Positions 49,358 to 57,598 of a stretch of DNA of 64,000 bases are shown here, piece after piece. The notes beneath the pieces were generated by a model. The model had not been told where the DNA came from, did no database searches, and saw only the letters and a list, made by a program, of their open reading frames with translations. How positions within the stretch are numbered: the first letter of the stretch is position 1; every line of letters begins with the position of its first letter. Position numbers and translations under genes: made by a program. Source of the stretch: Ideonella_A sakaiensis_A (lineage in GTDB: Bacteria; Pseudomonadota; Gammaproteobacteria; Burkholderiales; Burkholderiaceae_C); NCBI RefSeq assembly GCF_048320135.1, contig NZ_CP182947.1, positions 2,604,001 through 2,668,000 on the forward strand, written 5' to 3'.

Positions 49358-50083
49358 TTGAGCGAATGGTGGACCTATCGCCCGGCCGACTTCCTGATGT
49401 TCGCGCCGGACATCTACTGGCGTCTGTTCGAGGACCTGAACCGGGCCTGCTGGCCGCTGCAGCCGCTGGCCGTCATTGCCGGGATGACCTGGCTGCTGAG
49501 CTGCCTGCGCAATGCCGGGCAACAGACCGACCGATCGATGCGGCTGGCGTTCTTCGTCGTCGGCGCTGCCTGGGCCTGGGCCGGTTGGGCCTTTCTGTGG
49601 CAACGCTTTGCGCCGATCAACTGGATTGCCGGCAGCGCGGCGGCATTGTTTGTCTTGCAGGCGCTGCTGCTGGCTGCCAACGCGGCGTGGGCAAGCCGGC
49701 CGCGCGTCGCCAGCGGACCACGGCTGTGGATCGGCCTCGGGCTGGGTTTTTGGGCACTGCTCGGCCATCCGCTGCTCGGACTGGTGGCTGGCCGTCCGCT
49801 GTGGCAGGCTGAAGTGTTCGGCTTCGCGCCGGATCCGACCGCGATCGGCACGATCGCGCTGCTGCTGCTGGCCAACCCGGAACAGCGATTGCAGCGCGTG
49901 CTGGCGTGGCTGGCCTGGCCGATACCGCTCGCCTGGTGCCTGGCGAGCGCCGCGATGTTCTGGGCGATGGGCTCGGCGCAGGGTTGGCTGATGCTGGCAG
50001 CGGCCGGTCTGCCGCTTGCCGCCGCGGCAAGCGCTTCGTACAACAGTCGGCCCGCGACGGCGCAGCCGCTGCGTCGGCGCTGA
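49358..50083 (+). CDS. DUF6064-like membrane protein
   Basis: A 241-residue protein with about seven hydrophobic segments (SEWWTYRPADFLMFAPDIYW at the start is distinctive, then MTWLLSCL, LAFFVVGAAWAWAGWAFLW, LFVLQALLLAAN, LWIGLGLGFWALL). The set recalls the DUF6064 membrane family, of unknown role. No ATG is available at the natural N-terminus; a TTG at 49358 follows GAGG by 5 bp and lies 7 bp after the reductase stop, so it is likely coupled. Confidence 0.75.
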   Translation: MSEWWTYRPADFLMFAPDIYWRLFEDLNRACWPLQPLAVIAGMTWLLSCLRNAGQQTDRSMRLAFFVVGAAWAWAGWAFLWQRFAPINWIAGSAAALFVLQALLLAANAAWASRPRVASGPRLWIGLGLGFWALLGHPLLGLVAGRPLWQAEVFGFAPDPTAIGTIALLLLANPEQRLQRVLAWLAWPIPLAWCLASAAMFWAMGSAQGWLMLAAAGLPLAAAASASYNSRPATAQPLRRR

Positions 50084-50173
50084 TGCCTTCGCTTACAGTG
50101 CAGACCCCTCCGCGACTCGGCCAGCACCATGACCTTCCAGATGAGTCTCCAGTTTGTCCACTCGGCGGTGGCG

Positions 50174-51349
50174 ATGAGGCGCCATTTCGGCCACGCGCTG
50201 CTGGCGTTGCTGGCCGCCCCGACGCTGGCGCTGGCAGCCGACAACCGGCCGGTGCTGCTCGGCATCGACGGCGAATTCGGGCTCACGAACAGCACCTCGG
50301 CACAAGCCGTCGAGCTCGGCGTCCGCCTTGCAATCACCGAAATCAATGAAGCCGGCGGCGTGCTCGGCGGCCGTCCGCTGCAGATCGTCACCAAGGACCA
50401 CCGCTCGATACCGGCCCGCGGCATACGCAACATCAAGGAATTCGCCGAGATGCCCGAACTGGTCGCCGTTTTCGGCGGCCGTTTCAGCCCGGTGGTGATC
50501 GAGCAGCTGCCGGTGCTGAAGCAGACCGGCCTGATTTTCCTCGCCGTCTGGTCGGCGGCCGACGCGATCGTCGACAACGGAAGCGAGCCGAATCCTGTCT
50601 TCCGGCTGTCGCTGCGCGACGGCCTGGCGATGCCGTTCATGTTGCGCACCGCCGAGCAGCGCGGCCTGAAAAAGGTCGGCCTGCTGCTGACGAATACGGT
50701 CTGGGGGCGCAGCAACCTCGCGGCGGTCGAGCGCTATCTGCGCGACCGCGACTCGCCGAAGGTCGTCGCCACCGCCTGGTACAACTGGCAGGAGCAGTCG
50801 CTGATCGCCCAGTATTCGAAGCTGCTGCAGGCCGGTGCGCAGGTGGTCGTGCTGGTTGCCAACGACGACGAAGCCGCGGTCCTGGTGCGCGAAATGGCCG
50901 CATTGCCGGCAGCGCAGCGGGTGCCGGTGATCAGCCATTGGGGCGTCACCGGCGGGCGCTTCGTCAACGAGGCCGGGTCGGCCTTGCAGCAGGTCGATTT
51001 TTCGGTGATCCAGACCTTCAGCTTCTTCAATGCGCGCAAGCCGGCACTCGACCGCTTTATGGTGACCGCGGCGCGCGCCGGCATCAAGCGCATCGAGGAC
51101 ATTGAAAGCCCGGTCGGCGTCGCGCACGCCTACGACATGACCCACCTGCTGGCAAAGGCGATCAGCTTGGCCGGGTCGACCAATCGGGCGGCGGTTCGCG
51201 ACGCGCTCGAGAAACTGCCGGCCCACGATGGTCTGATCAAGCGGTATGCGCCACCGTTCACGCCATCGCGGCACGAGGCCCTGGGACCGCAGGAACTGCT
51301 GATGGTCCGCTACCGAAGCGACGGCGCGCTGGTGCCGGCAGACAAGTGA
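50174..51349 (+). CDS. Branched-chain amino acid-type periplasmic binding protein, sensor partner
   Basis: A 391-residue substrate-binding protein with signal peptide MRRHFGHALLALLAAPTLALA. It has type I binding-protein fold marks: GVRLAITEINEAGGVLGG, QIVTKDHRS, AVFGGRFSPVVIEQLPVLKQ and GLLLTNTVWGRSNL. No permease or ATPase genes follow; instead its TGA overlaps, as GTGA, the start of a hybrid histidine kinase, so it most likely senses a ligand for that kinase. An in-frame ATG at 50129 gives a longer, less typical signal sequence. Confidence 0.88.
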   Translation: MRRHFGHALLALLAAPTLALAADNRPVLLGIDGEFGLTNSTSAQAVELGVRLAITEINEAGGVLGGRPLQIVTKDHRSIPARGIRNIKEFAEMPELVAVFGGRFSPVVIEQLPVLKQTGLIFLAVWSAADAIVDNGSEPNPVFRLSLRDGLAMPFMLRTAEQRGLKKVGLLLTNTVWGRSNLAAVERYLRDRDSPKVVATAWYNWQEQSLIAQYSKLLQAGAQVVVLVANDDEAAVLVREMAALPAAQRVPVISHWGVTGGRFVNEAGSALQQVDFSVIQTFSFFNARKPALDRFMVTAARAGIKRIEDIESPVGVAHAYDMTHLLAKAISLAGSTNRAAVRDALEKLPAHDGLIKRYAPPFTPSRHEALGPQELLMVRYRSDGALVPADK

Positions 51350-53490
51350 AGCCCGGGCTGCTGGCACGCTGGCGATCGGCCAGCATGGCGCACCGCTTTG
51401 CGCTGGCCGCCGCCGGGCTGGCGGCAGCGGCGGTGCTGCTGATTTCGCTGGCTTCGTGGTGGCTGATTCACCTCGCGCAACAGAAATCGCTGCAGCAACT
51501 GGCGGCCACCCAGCGCCAGTTCAGGGCCGAGACGGTCGGCAACGACCTCGAGGCACTCGCCGACCGGATGGCCGAAGTCGCCGGCAGCACGATCCTTGCG
51601 ACCGGCCTGGTCGACAGCGCCGGCCGCGAAACCTATCTGGCGCCGTTTCTGGCCGGCATTCGCCAGATCAACGGCGTGCCGGTCGAGGTGTTGTTCACCG
51701 ATTTCGAAGGCAAGGAAATTGCGAGCAACGGCGCGGCCCGTTTCAGCGAGCAGCAACTCGCCTGGCTGCGCGGCGAGCTCGAGGCCGGACGCAGCAGTGC
51801 GGCGATTTTTGGCAACGACAGCAAGTCGTCGGAACTGGTGGCACTCGCACCATTGCGATACGCCCGCACCAGTTCTCCAGAAGGCGCGCTGTTCTACAGG
51901 ATCAGGCTGAATGACCTGCAGCGCGACGACGGCCTGGTGCTCGAATGGGGCGCCGCAGCAGACGGCGCGTCCAGCGAGGTGACCGGGCGGGTACCGGTGC
52001 CCGAGGTCTTCGACAAGCTGGGCTTTCGCATCAGCAGCCGGACACCGCCGGCGACCCGCCTGGCCGACGTCGCACCGCATTACCTGGCGATCCTGCTGAT
52101 TGCGGCCTTCGTATTCGGCGCGGTCGTGCTCGCCGGCGCCAAGGTCGCGAAAGTGGTCACACGCGACCTCGAACGCCTGCAGGATTTTTCGAGCCGCTTC
52201 GCCGGCAGCGGCAGCGGCCGTCACAAACGCGCCGCCGAAAGCGGCAGCCGCGAGGTGGCCAGCGTCGCCTCATCGATCAACAGGATGCTCGATCGCCTCG
52301 ACGAGCAGCATTCGGCGCTGCTGCTCGAACGCGAGAAGCTGAGCCAGCTGACCGAGGCGCTGCGGGTGGCCGACCGCCGCAAGGACGACTTTCTCGCGAT
52401 GCTCGCCCACGAACTGCGCAATCCGCTTGCGCCGATCATGACTGGTGCGGAGTTGCTGAAACGCGCACCCGATCCCGATCCGCGCGTGCTGCGCACCAGC
52501 GAGATCATCGCGCGACAGGCCCGCCACATGCGCGAGATCCTCGACGACCTGCTCGACATGTCGCGTGTCACGCGCGGCCAGATCACGCTCGACATCGCGG
52601 TCCACGAGTTTGCCGGCATCGTCGCGATGGCGGTCGAACAGGTCAGGCCGCTGATCGAGGAGAACCGCCATTCGCTGCAGTGCGATATCCCCGATAAACC
52701 GATGTTCGTGCGCGGCGACCGTGCCCGGCTGATCCAGATCTTCAGCAACCTGCTGACCAATGCAGCCAAATATACGCCGCCCGGCGGCTCGATCGCAGTG
52801 CGGGTCGAGCCGGGAGAAAGCGGCGTCAGCACCGTCGTGCAGGACAACGGCGACGGCATCCCGGCCGAGCTGATGCCGGAGATCTTCCAGCTGTTCACGC
52901 AGGGTGCGCGCAGCGCAGACCGCAAGCAGGGTGGGCTCGGGCTCGGCCTGGCGCTGGTCAAGCGGCTGGTCGCATTGCACGGCGGCAACATCGAGGTCGA
53001 AAGCGGCGGCACCGGCAAGGGCGCGGCATTCACGGTGCTGCTGCCGCTGCAGCAGCCGGAGACGACGGTGCCGGTTGCACCGGCACCTGCAGCGGCGCAG
53101 CACGGCGGCGGCCTGCGCGTGATGGTCGTCGACGACAACGCCGACGCCGCCGAGAGCCTGGCTGCGGTGCTTGAACTGCATGGCCACAGCATCAGCATCG
53201 CGCACGACGGCGCAGCGGCGCTGCAACTGCTCGAGGACATCGAAGTCGACGTCTTCCTGCTCGATATCGGCCTGCCGGGTCTGACCGGCTACGAACTGGC
53301 ACAGGCCTTGCGCGCCCGGCGGCAAACGCGCACCGCGCGGCTGATCGCGATCACCGGTTACGGCCAGCCGGACGACAAGGACAAGGCAGCCGCCGCCGGC
53401 TTCGACCAGCATCTGGTCAAGCCGATCGATACTGCGGAGCTGCTGGCGCTGCTGCGCACCGTCGTCCCGCCGCAGGTCGAACCGGTCTGA
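51346..53490 (+). CDS. Hybrid sensor histidine kinase/response regulator
   Basis: A 714-residue protein: short N-terminal tail, TM (about 18-42), a periplasmic domain (about 45-245), TM (LAILLIAAFVFGAVVLAGA), a HAMP-like linker, HisKA with LAMLAHELRNPLAPI, ATPase N box FSNLLTNAAKYTP and G box GGLGLGLALVKRL, and a C-terminal receiver (about 590-710) with acidic pair VVDDNAD, phosphoacceptor Asp in VFLLDIGLPG and Lys in HLVKPID. The start is a GTG overlapping the binding-protein stop. Phosphorelay probably continues to an Hpt protein elsewhere. Confidence 0.93.
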   Translation: MKPGLLARWRSASMAHRFALAAAGLAAAAVLLISLASWWLIHLAQQKSLQQLAATQRQFRAETVGNDLEALADRMAEVAGSTILATGLVDSAGRETYLAPFLAGIRQINGVPVEVLFTDFEGKEIASNGAARFSEQQLAWLRGELEAGRSSAAIFGNDSKSSELVALAPLRYARTSSPEGALFYRIRLNDLQRDDGLVLEWGAAADGASSEVTGRVPVPEVFDKLGFRISSRTPPATRLADVAPHYLAILLIAAFVFGAVVLAGAKVAKVVTRDLERLQDFSSRFAGSGSGRHKRAAESGSREVASVASSINRMLDRLDEQHSALLLEREKLSQLTEALRVADRRKDDFLAMLAHELRNPLAPIMTGAELLKRAPDPDPRVLRTSEIIARQARHMREILDDLLDMSRVTRGQITLDIAVHEFAGIVAMAVEQVRPLIEENRHSLQCDIPDKPMFVRGDRARLIQIFSNLLTNAAKYTPPGGSIAVRVEPGESGVSTVVQDNGDGIPAELMPEIFQLFTQGARSADRKQGGLGLGLALVKRLVALHGGNIEVESGGTGKGAAFTVLLPLQQPETTVPVAPAPAAAQHGGGLRVMVVDDNADAAESLAAVLELHGHSISIAHDGAAALQLLEDIEVDVFLLDIGLPGLTGYELAQALRARRQTRTARLIAITGYGQPDDKDKAAAAGFDQHLVKPIDTAELLALLRTVVPPQVEPV

Positions 53491-53614
53491 TCGGCGGTGC
53501 CGGCGCGTCCACCGCTGGCGCCGCCAGCGCGTTGAAGCTTCGCCCGGGCGCTGCGCATCACGATGCCGCGCAGCGACGGCGCCTTCCTCCAACCCTTCAT
53601 TGCGAAAGCCGTTC

Positions 53615-53881
53615 ATGAACAAACCCCTGATCAACGTCGCATGCGCAGCCGTTGCGCTGTTTGCCGGCCAGGCCTTTGCCGCCGACTGCGCGAGCCAGGC
53701 CGCCGAGAAAAAGCTCGCTGGCGCGGCGAAGACCAGCTTTCTGAAGAAGTGCGAACGAGATGCCGCGCCGCCGGCCAACGAGGCCTGCCTGAAAACCGCT
53801 GCCGAGAAGAAGCTGGCCGGTGCGGCGAAGACCAGTTTCATGAAGAAATGCGAAAAGGACGCGGCCGCGCCGAAGGGCTGA
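53615..53881 (+). CDS. PsiF-repeat small secreted protein
   Basis: An 88-residue protein with a signal peptide (NKPLINVACAAVALFAGQAFA) and two repeats of a Lys-rich motif (AAEKKLAGAAKTSFLKKCERD and AAEKKLAGAAKTSFMKKCE), the PsiF signature first seen as a phosphate-starvation gene in E. coli. Each repeat holds Cys residues. The function is unknown. The ATG at 53615 is chosen for the signal peptide; a longer frame begins at 53600. A GC hairpin lies behind it. Confidence 0.85.
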   Translation: MNKPLINVACAAVALFAGQAFAADCASQAAEKKLAGAAKTSFLKKCERDAAPPANEACLKTAAEKKLAGAAKTSFMKKCEKDAAAPKG

Positions 53882-53903
53882 GCAGCGCCGCCTGAGCAGC
53901 TGC

Positions 53904-53929
53904 CGGGCCGGAGAATCACCGCCGGCCCG
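53904..53929 (+). terminator. Possible terminator hairpin after the PsiF-like gene
   Basis: An 8-bp GC stem (CGGGCCGG with CCGGCCCG) and a 10-bp loop lie 23 bp past the stop at 53881. The run after the stem is not T-rich, so an intrinsic terminator is not certain; it may only pause transcription or stabilise the transcript end. Confidence 0.35.
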
Positions 53930-54091
53930 CCGACTTTCACCGGCCGACGTCGCGCCTGTGCAACATCGCGAGCGGCGCCGCAAATGCCGCTTGGCGATGT
54001 TGCAGAATCGTTTGCATGCACCTCGCCTGCCAGAGGTGCAGGGGCACCCTCGCAATAACGCCGTGCGGGGCCGCGCGGCGGAGAACACACC

Positions 54092-57000
54092 ATGTTGGCA
54101 GGCTTCCGGCTGTTCGTTCTGGTCTTCGTGCTTGCAGGCGCAGCAGCGCAGGCCCAGGCAACGCCGTCCGTTCTGCCCGAACGCAGCCCGCTGCAGGAAC
54201 CGCGCTTCATGACGATCGGCGCCGGATCGATTCCGCGCGATGTCGTCGCAACGCTGGCGCAAGACCGCGCCGGGCTGATCTGGATCGCCACCGGCGACGG
54301 CCTGGTGCGTTTCGACGGCTACCGTTTCCGGCCGCAGGAGCGCGAATCGAGCAACCCCGCCCGGCGCAATCTCGGCTGGATCCGTGCAATGCTGCCGGCA
54401 CGCGATGGGCGGCTGTGGATAGGCACCGAAAACAACGGCCTGGTCGGCTACGACCCGGTCACCGAGCAGGTCAGCGATTTCGGCCTTGGCGAAAATGCCG
54501 GCGAGGGCGCCGACCGCGGCGTGCTGCCGACGGTGCGTGCACTCGCCGAGGGAGCGGATGGCCGGATCTGGGTTGGCAGCATCGGCGGCGGCGTCGACCG
54601 CTTCGATCCCGCGACGTCGAGCTTCACCCGCTTCCGCAACTCCGGCCAGCCCGGCAGCCTGCCCGATGACCGCGTGCAGGCGCTGCTGGTCGACCGGCGC
54701 GGCACCTTGTGGGTCGGCACCTGGCATGGACTGTCGCGGCTGACTGCCGGCAGCAGCCATTTCGAGCCGGTCGCGCCGGCCCTGGCTGGCGAGCAGGTGC
54801 AGGCGCTGCACGAGGCGACAGACGGGCGGATCTGGGTCGGCACGCAACAGGGCACGGTCGCGATCGTCGACCCGGCCACCGGGGATGCCACGCCACTGGG
54901 CAACAGTGGGGCATCGCGCCGGGCCGGCGTGACCAGCTTTGTCGAGGCCGCCGGCGGCGAGACCTGGGTCGGCACGCTGGCCGGCATCGACATCTTCGAC
55001 AGTGCGTTGCGGCTGCTGCTGCAGCTTCGCCACGACATCAGCAAACCGACCGGGCTGGCCGGCAACGAGGTGACGACGCTGGTGCGTGACCACGCCGGCT
55101 GGATCTGGGTCGGCGGTTTCGGGCTCGGGCTGCAGCGGCACAACCCGAACAATCGCAGCATCTGGATCCGCGGCGCCGATGCGACGCCTGGCAGCCGGCT
55201 CGACGGGCCCAGCGTGCGCAGTCTGCTGCAGCTCGACAACGGCGAGATCTGGGCCGCTTCGCACCGCGGCGGCATCGCGGTGATGGACAACGACCTGCGC
55301 GTGATCGGCGAGGTCGTGCCGCAGGCCAATGGCAGCGCCGCTCGTATTGCGGCGATGGCGCAGACCCGCGATGGTTCGGTCTGGCTCGGCGCCGAGACAA
55401 CGATCTACCAGTACAGCCGCAATCGCCAGCTGATGCGTGTGATGCAAACGGGACTGGCGGCCTGCCGCACGATGCTGGCCGGCAGCGACGGCAGCTTGTG
55501 GATCGCCACTGAGGACGGCCTCTATCGGCTGGAACCCGGCGCTGCTGCGCCGCAACGGGTGGCGACGCGGGCCGGCACGCCGCCGTTGAACGGTGCGGTC
55601 CATGCCGTTATCGAAGCGGCCGACGGCGGCATCTGGGTCGGCACGGCGCAGGGGCTCTTTCACCTGCCCGCCGGCAACAACGAACTGATCGCCGTCAGTT
55701 CGCCGCCGGGAGCCGGCCTCGGCTATCCGAGCATCGCCGGCATGCTGGTCGACCAGCAGCACACCCTGTGGGTCGATACCGGCATCGCCGGACTGCACCG
55801 GATGACCACGTGGGATGGCCAGCAGGCCAGCTTCGACCGCGTCAGCGAGCGCCACGGCATCGTCAACCGGCCATTCGGCGCCAATCTGCTGGCCGACCAG
55901 CGCGGCCGCATCTGGACCCAGCGCCATCTCTACGATCCGGTCAGCGATCGACTCAGCGACCTGACCGCTGTCGACGGTGCGGACCTGGGCACCGGATGGT
56001 TCGGCTCGTATGTGCAGACCGCCGACGGCCGGATGCTGTTCGGCGGCAGCAAGGGCGTGATGGTGGTCAGGCCGGAATCCTTCGATGTCTCGGACTATGC
56101 GCCACCGCTGCTGATCACCGAGCTGCGCATCAACGGCAATCGCCAGCCGGCCGGCCAGCTGGCGCGCGGCCTGCAGGTGACGCCGCAGCAGCGCAGCTTC
56201 AGCATCGAATTTGCCGCGCTCGATTACAGCGACCCGGCGCGCATTCGTTATGCCTACCGGCTCGAAGGATTCGACCCGGACTGGATCAATACCGGCCCTG
56301 GCAACCGCATCGCCAGCTACGGCAACCTCGATCCGGGCAGCTATCTGCTGCGGATCCGGGCGACCAACCGCAGCGGCGTCTGGAACGACACTGAACTGGC
56401 AATCGACGTCGAAGTGCTGCCGGCCTGGTGGCAGCAATGGTGGTTCCGGCTGCTCGCCGGATTGCTGCTGCTGGCGCTGCTGGCCGCAGTGGTGCACTGG
56501 CGGACGCGGCGGCTGAAGGCGAACCAGCTGGCGCTCGAATCGAAGGTCGAGAAGCGCACCGCGGAACTGCGGCTGCTGACGATGGCGCTGCAGGAGGCCA
56601 GCCTGACCGATCCGCTGACCGGCCTGCGCAACCGCCGCTTTCTCGAACTGAACATCGCCGCCGACGCCGCGCAGGCGGTGCGGGCGCGTGAAGGCCGGCG
56701 ACAGCCTCCTCGCTCGGCCGACGGCGAAGCCGATGTCGACCTGATCTTCTACATGTTCGACATCGACCATTTCAAGGCCGTCAATGACCGCCACGGCCAC
56801 GCCGCCGGCGATGCGGTGATCATGCAGACCAGCAACCGGTTGAAGGCGGTATTCCGCGAGTCCGACCACCTGGTGCGCTGGGGCGGCGAGGAATTTCTCG
56901 TCGTCGCCCGCAATACGACGCGCGCCAATGCGGCCGAACTGGCCGAACGCGCCCGCGCGGCGATTGCCGACGAACCCTTCGTGCTCGACGACGGGATCCG

Positions 57001-57286
57001 GCTGTCGAAAACCTGCTCGGTCGGTTTTGCCTGTTTTCCGCTGTCCGAGCAGCAGCCGCTGGCACTTGACTGGGAGACCGTGATCGACATTGCCGACGCC
57101 TGCCTGTATGCCGTCAAGCGGGCCGGCCGGAACGGCTGGCTCGGCGCGCTGCGCATCCGCGCCGGCTCGGCCGCGACCGCACCGAAGCAGGCACGCGGCC
57201 CGCTTGTCGACTGGGTGCGCAGTGGCGACCTGCAGACCGTCGCGGCGCAATCCCTCGGCGACTGGACCAGCGCGGCGCAGCCTTAG
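54092..57286 (+). CDS. Two-component-regulator-propeller diguanylate cyclase
   Basis: A 1064-residue protein. Signal peptide about 1-23, then about 14 blades of the Reg_prop type (recurring LWIGT, IWVGT and similar), consistent with two 7-bladed propellers. A Y_Y_Y domain follows (YAYRLEGFDPDW and RIRATNRSGVWND, about 700-780), one TM segment (WWFRLLAGLLLLALLAAVV, about 783-802), a coiled coil and a GGDEF domain with active-site GGEEF at about 931, preceded by RESD five residues upstream, the inhibitory I-site. It would make cyclic di-GMP in response to a periplasmic ligand. ATG at 54092; GGAGAACACACC precedes it. Confidence 0.93.
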   Translation: MLAGFRLFVLVFVLAGAAAQAQATPSVLPERSPLQEPRFMTIGAGSIPRDVVATLAQDRAGLIWIATGDGLVRFDGYRFRPQERESSNPARRNLGWIRAMLPARDGRLWIGTENNGLVGYDPVTEQVSDFGLGENAGEGADRGVLPTVRALAEGADGRIWVGSIGGGVDRFDPATSSFTRFRNSGQPGSLPDDRVQALLVDRRGTLWVGTWHGLSRLTAGSSHFEPVAPALAGEQVQALHEATDGRIWVGTQQGTVAIVDPATGDATPLGNSGASRRAGVTSFVEAAGGETWVGTLAGIDIFDSALRLLLQLRHDISKPTGLAGNEVTTLVRDHAGWIWVGGFGLGLQRHNPNNRSIWIRGADATPGSRLDGPSVRSLLQLDNGEIWAASHRGGIAVMDNDLRVIGEVVPQANGSAARIAAMAQTRDGSVWLGAETTIYQYSRNRQLMRVMQTGLAACRTMLAGSDGSLWIATEDGLYRLEPGAAAPQRVATRAGTPPLNGAVHAVIEAADGGIWVGTAQGLFHLPAGNNELIAVSSPPGAGLGYPSIAGMLVDQQHTLWVDTGIAGLHRMTTWDGQQASFDRVSERHGIVNRPFGANLLADQRGRIWTQRHLYDPVSDRLSDLTAVDGADLGTGWFGSYVQTADGRMLFGGSKGVMVVRPESFDVSDYAPPLLITELRINGNRQPAGQLARGLQVTPQQRSFSIEFAALDYSDPARIRYAYRLEGFDPDWINTGPGNRIASYGNLDPGSYLLRIRATNRSGVWNDTELAIDVEVLPAWWQQWWFRLLAGLLLLALLAAVVHWRTRRLKANQLALESKVEKRTAELRLLTMALQEASLTDPLTGLRNRRFLELNIAADAAQAVRAREGRRQPPRSADGEADVDLIFYMFDIDHFKAVNDRHGHAAGDAVIMQTSNRLKAVFRESDHLVRWGGEEFLVVARNTTRANAAELAERARAAIADEPFVLDDGIRLSKTCSVGFACFPLSEQQPLALDWETVIDIADACLYAVKRAGRNGWLGALRIRAGSAATAPKQARGPLVDWVRSGDLQTVAAQSLGDWTSAAQP

Positions 57287-57445
57287 TGCAGTGTTCCACG
57301 CTATTCGGCACATAAGACCGCGTCTTTGGCCCCGTGGCGTCGTTGCAAATCCTCGCGATACCCACCGGTATCGCTGCGGTTTGCGCCTAGCCACAGAACC
57401 AAATCCATCGGTCTTCTTAAGTGCCTCACAGCGTCGAACACTGCA
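57287..57445. mobile_element. MITE-like long imperfect palindrome
   Basis: A 159-bp element begins directly after the diguanylate cyclase stop. Its outer ends (TGCAGTGTTCCACGCT and, inverted, TGCAGTGTTCGACGCT) match almost exactly. The pairing continues inwards with small gaps to a centre at GATACC/GGTATC around 57358-57372. It encodes no protein I can recognise, though short frames occur. The shape is that of a miniature inverted-repeat element or an extended REP/bulky cruciform; no flanking target duplication was found by eye. Confidence 0.6.
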
Positions 57446-57598
57446 CGCTGCGCCGGATTGGAGAGCCCGCACCAGCTTTTTTGCGGCCACGGCGCGGGAT
57501 CGGCCGGATTGCCGGGGTACAAACCGGTTCTCGATCACCGCAGGAGCTGTCGATGTACCACGTCCATCCGCGCGGCGCCGCGGGCCACTGAGCCGCCG

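Noticed and set aside
57287..57598. A small protein gene in the ~310 bp before the WS/DGAT gene.
   Set aside because: The open frames there are explained by the palindromic element and have no ribosome-binding site or domain.
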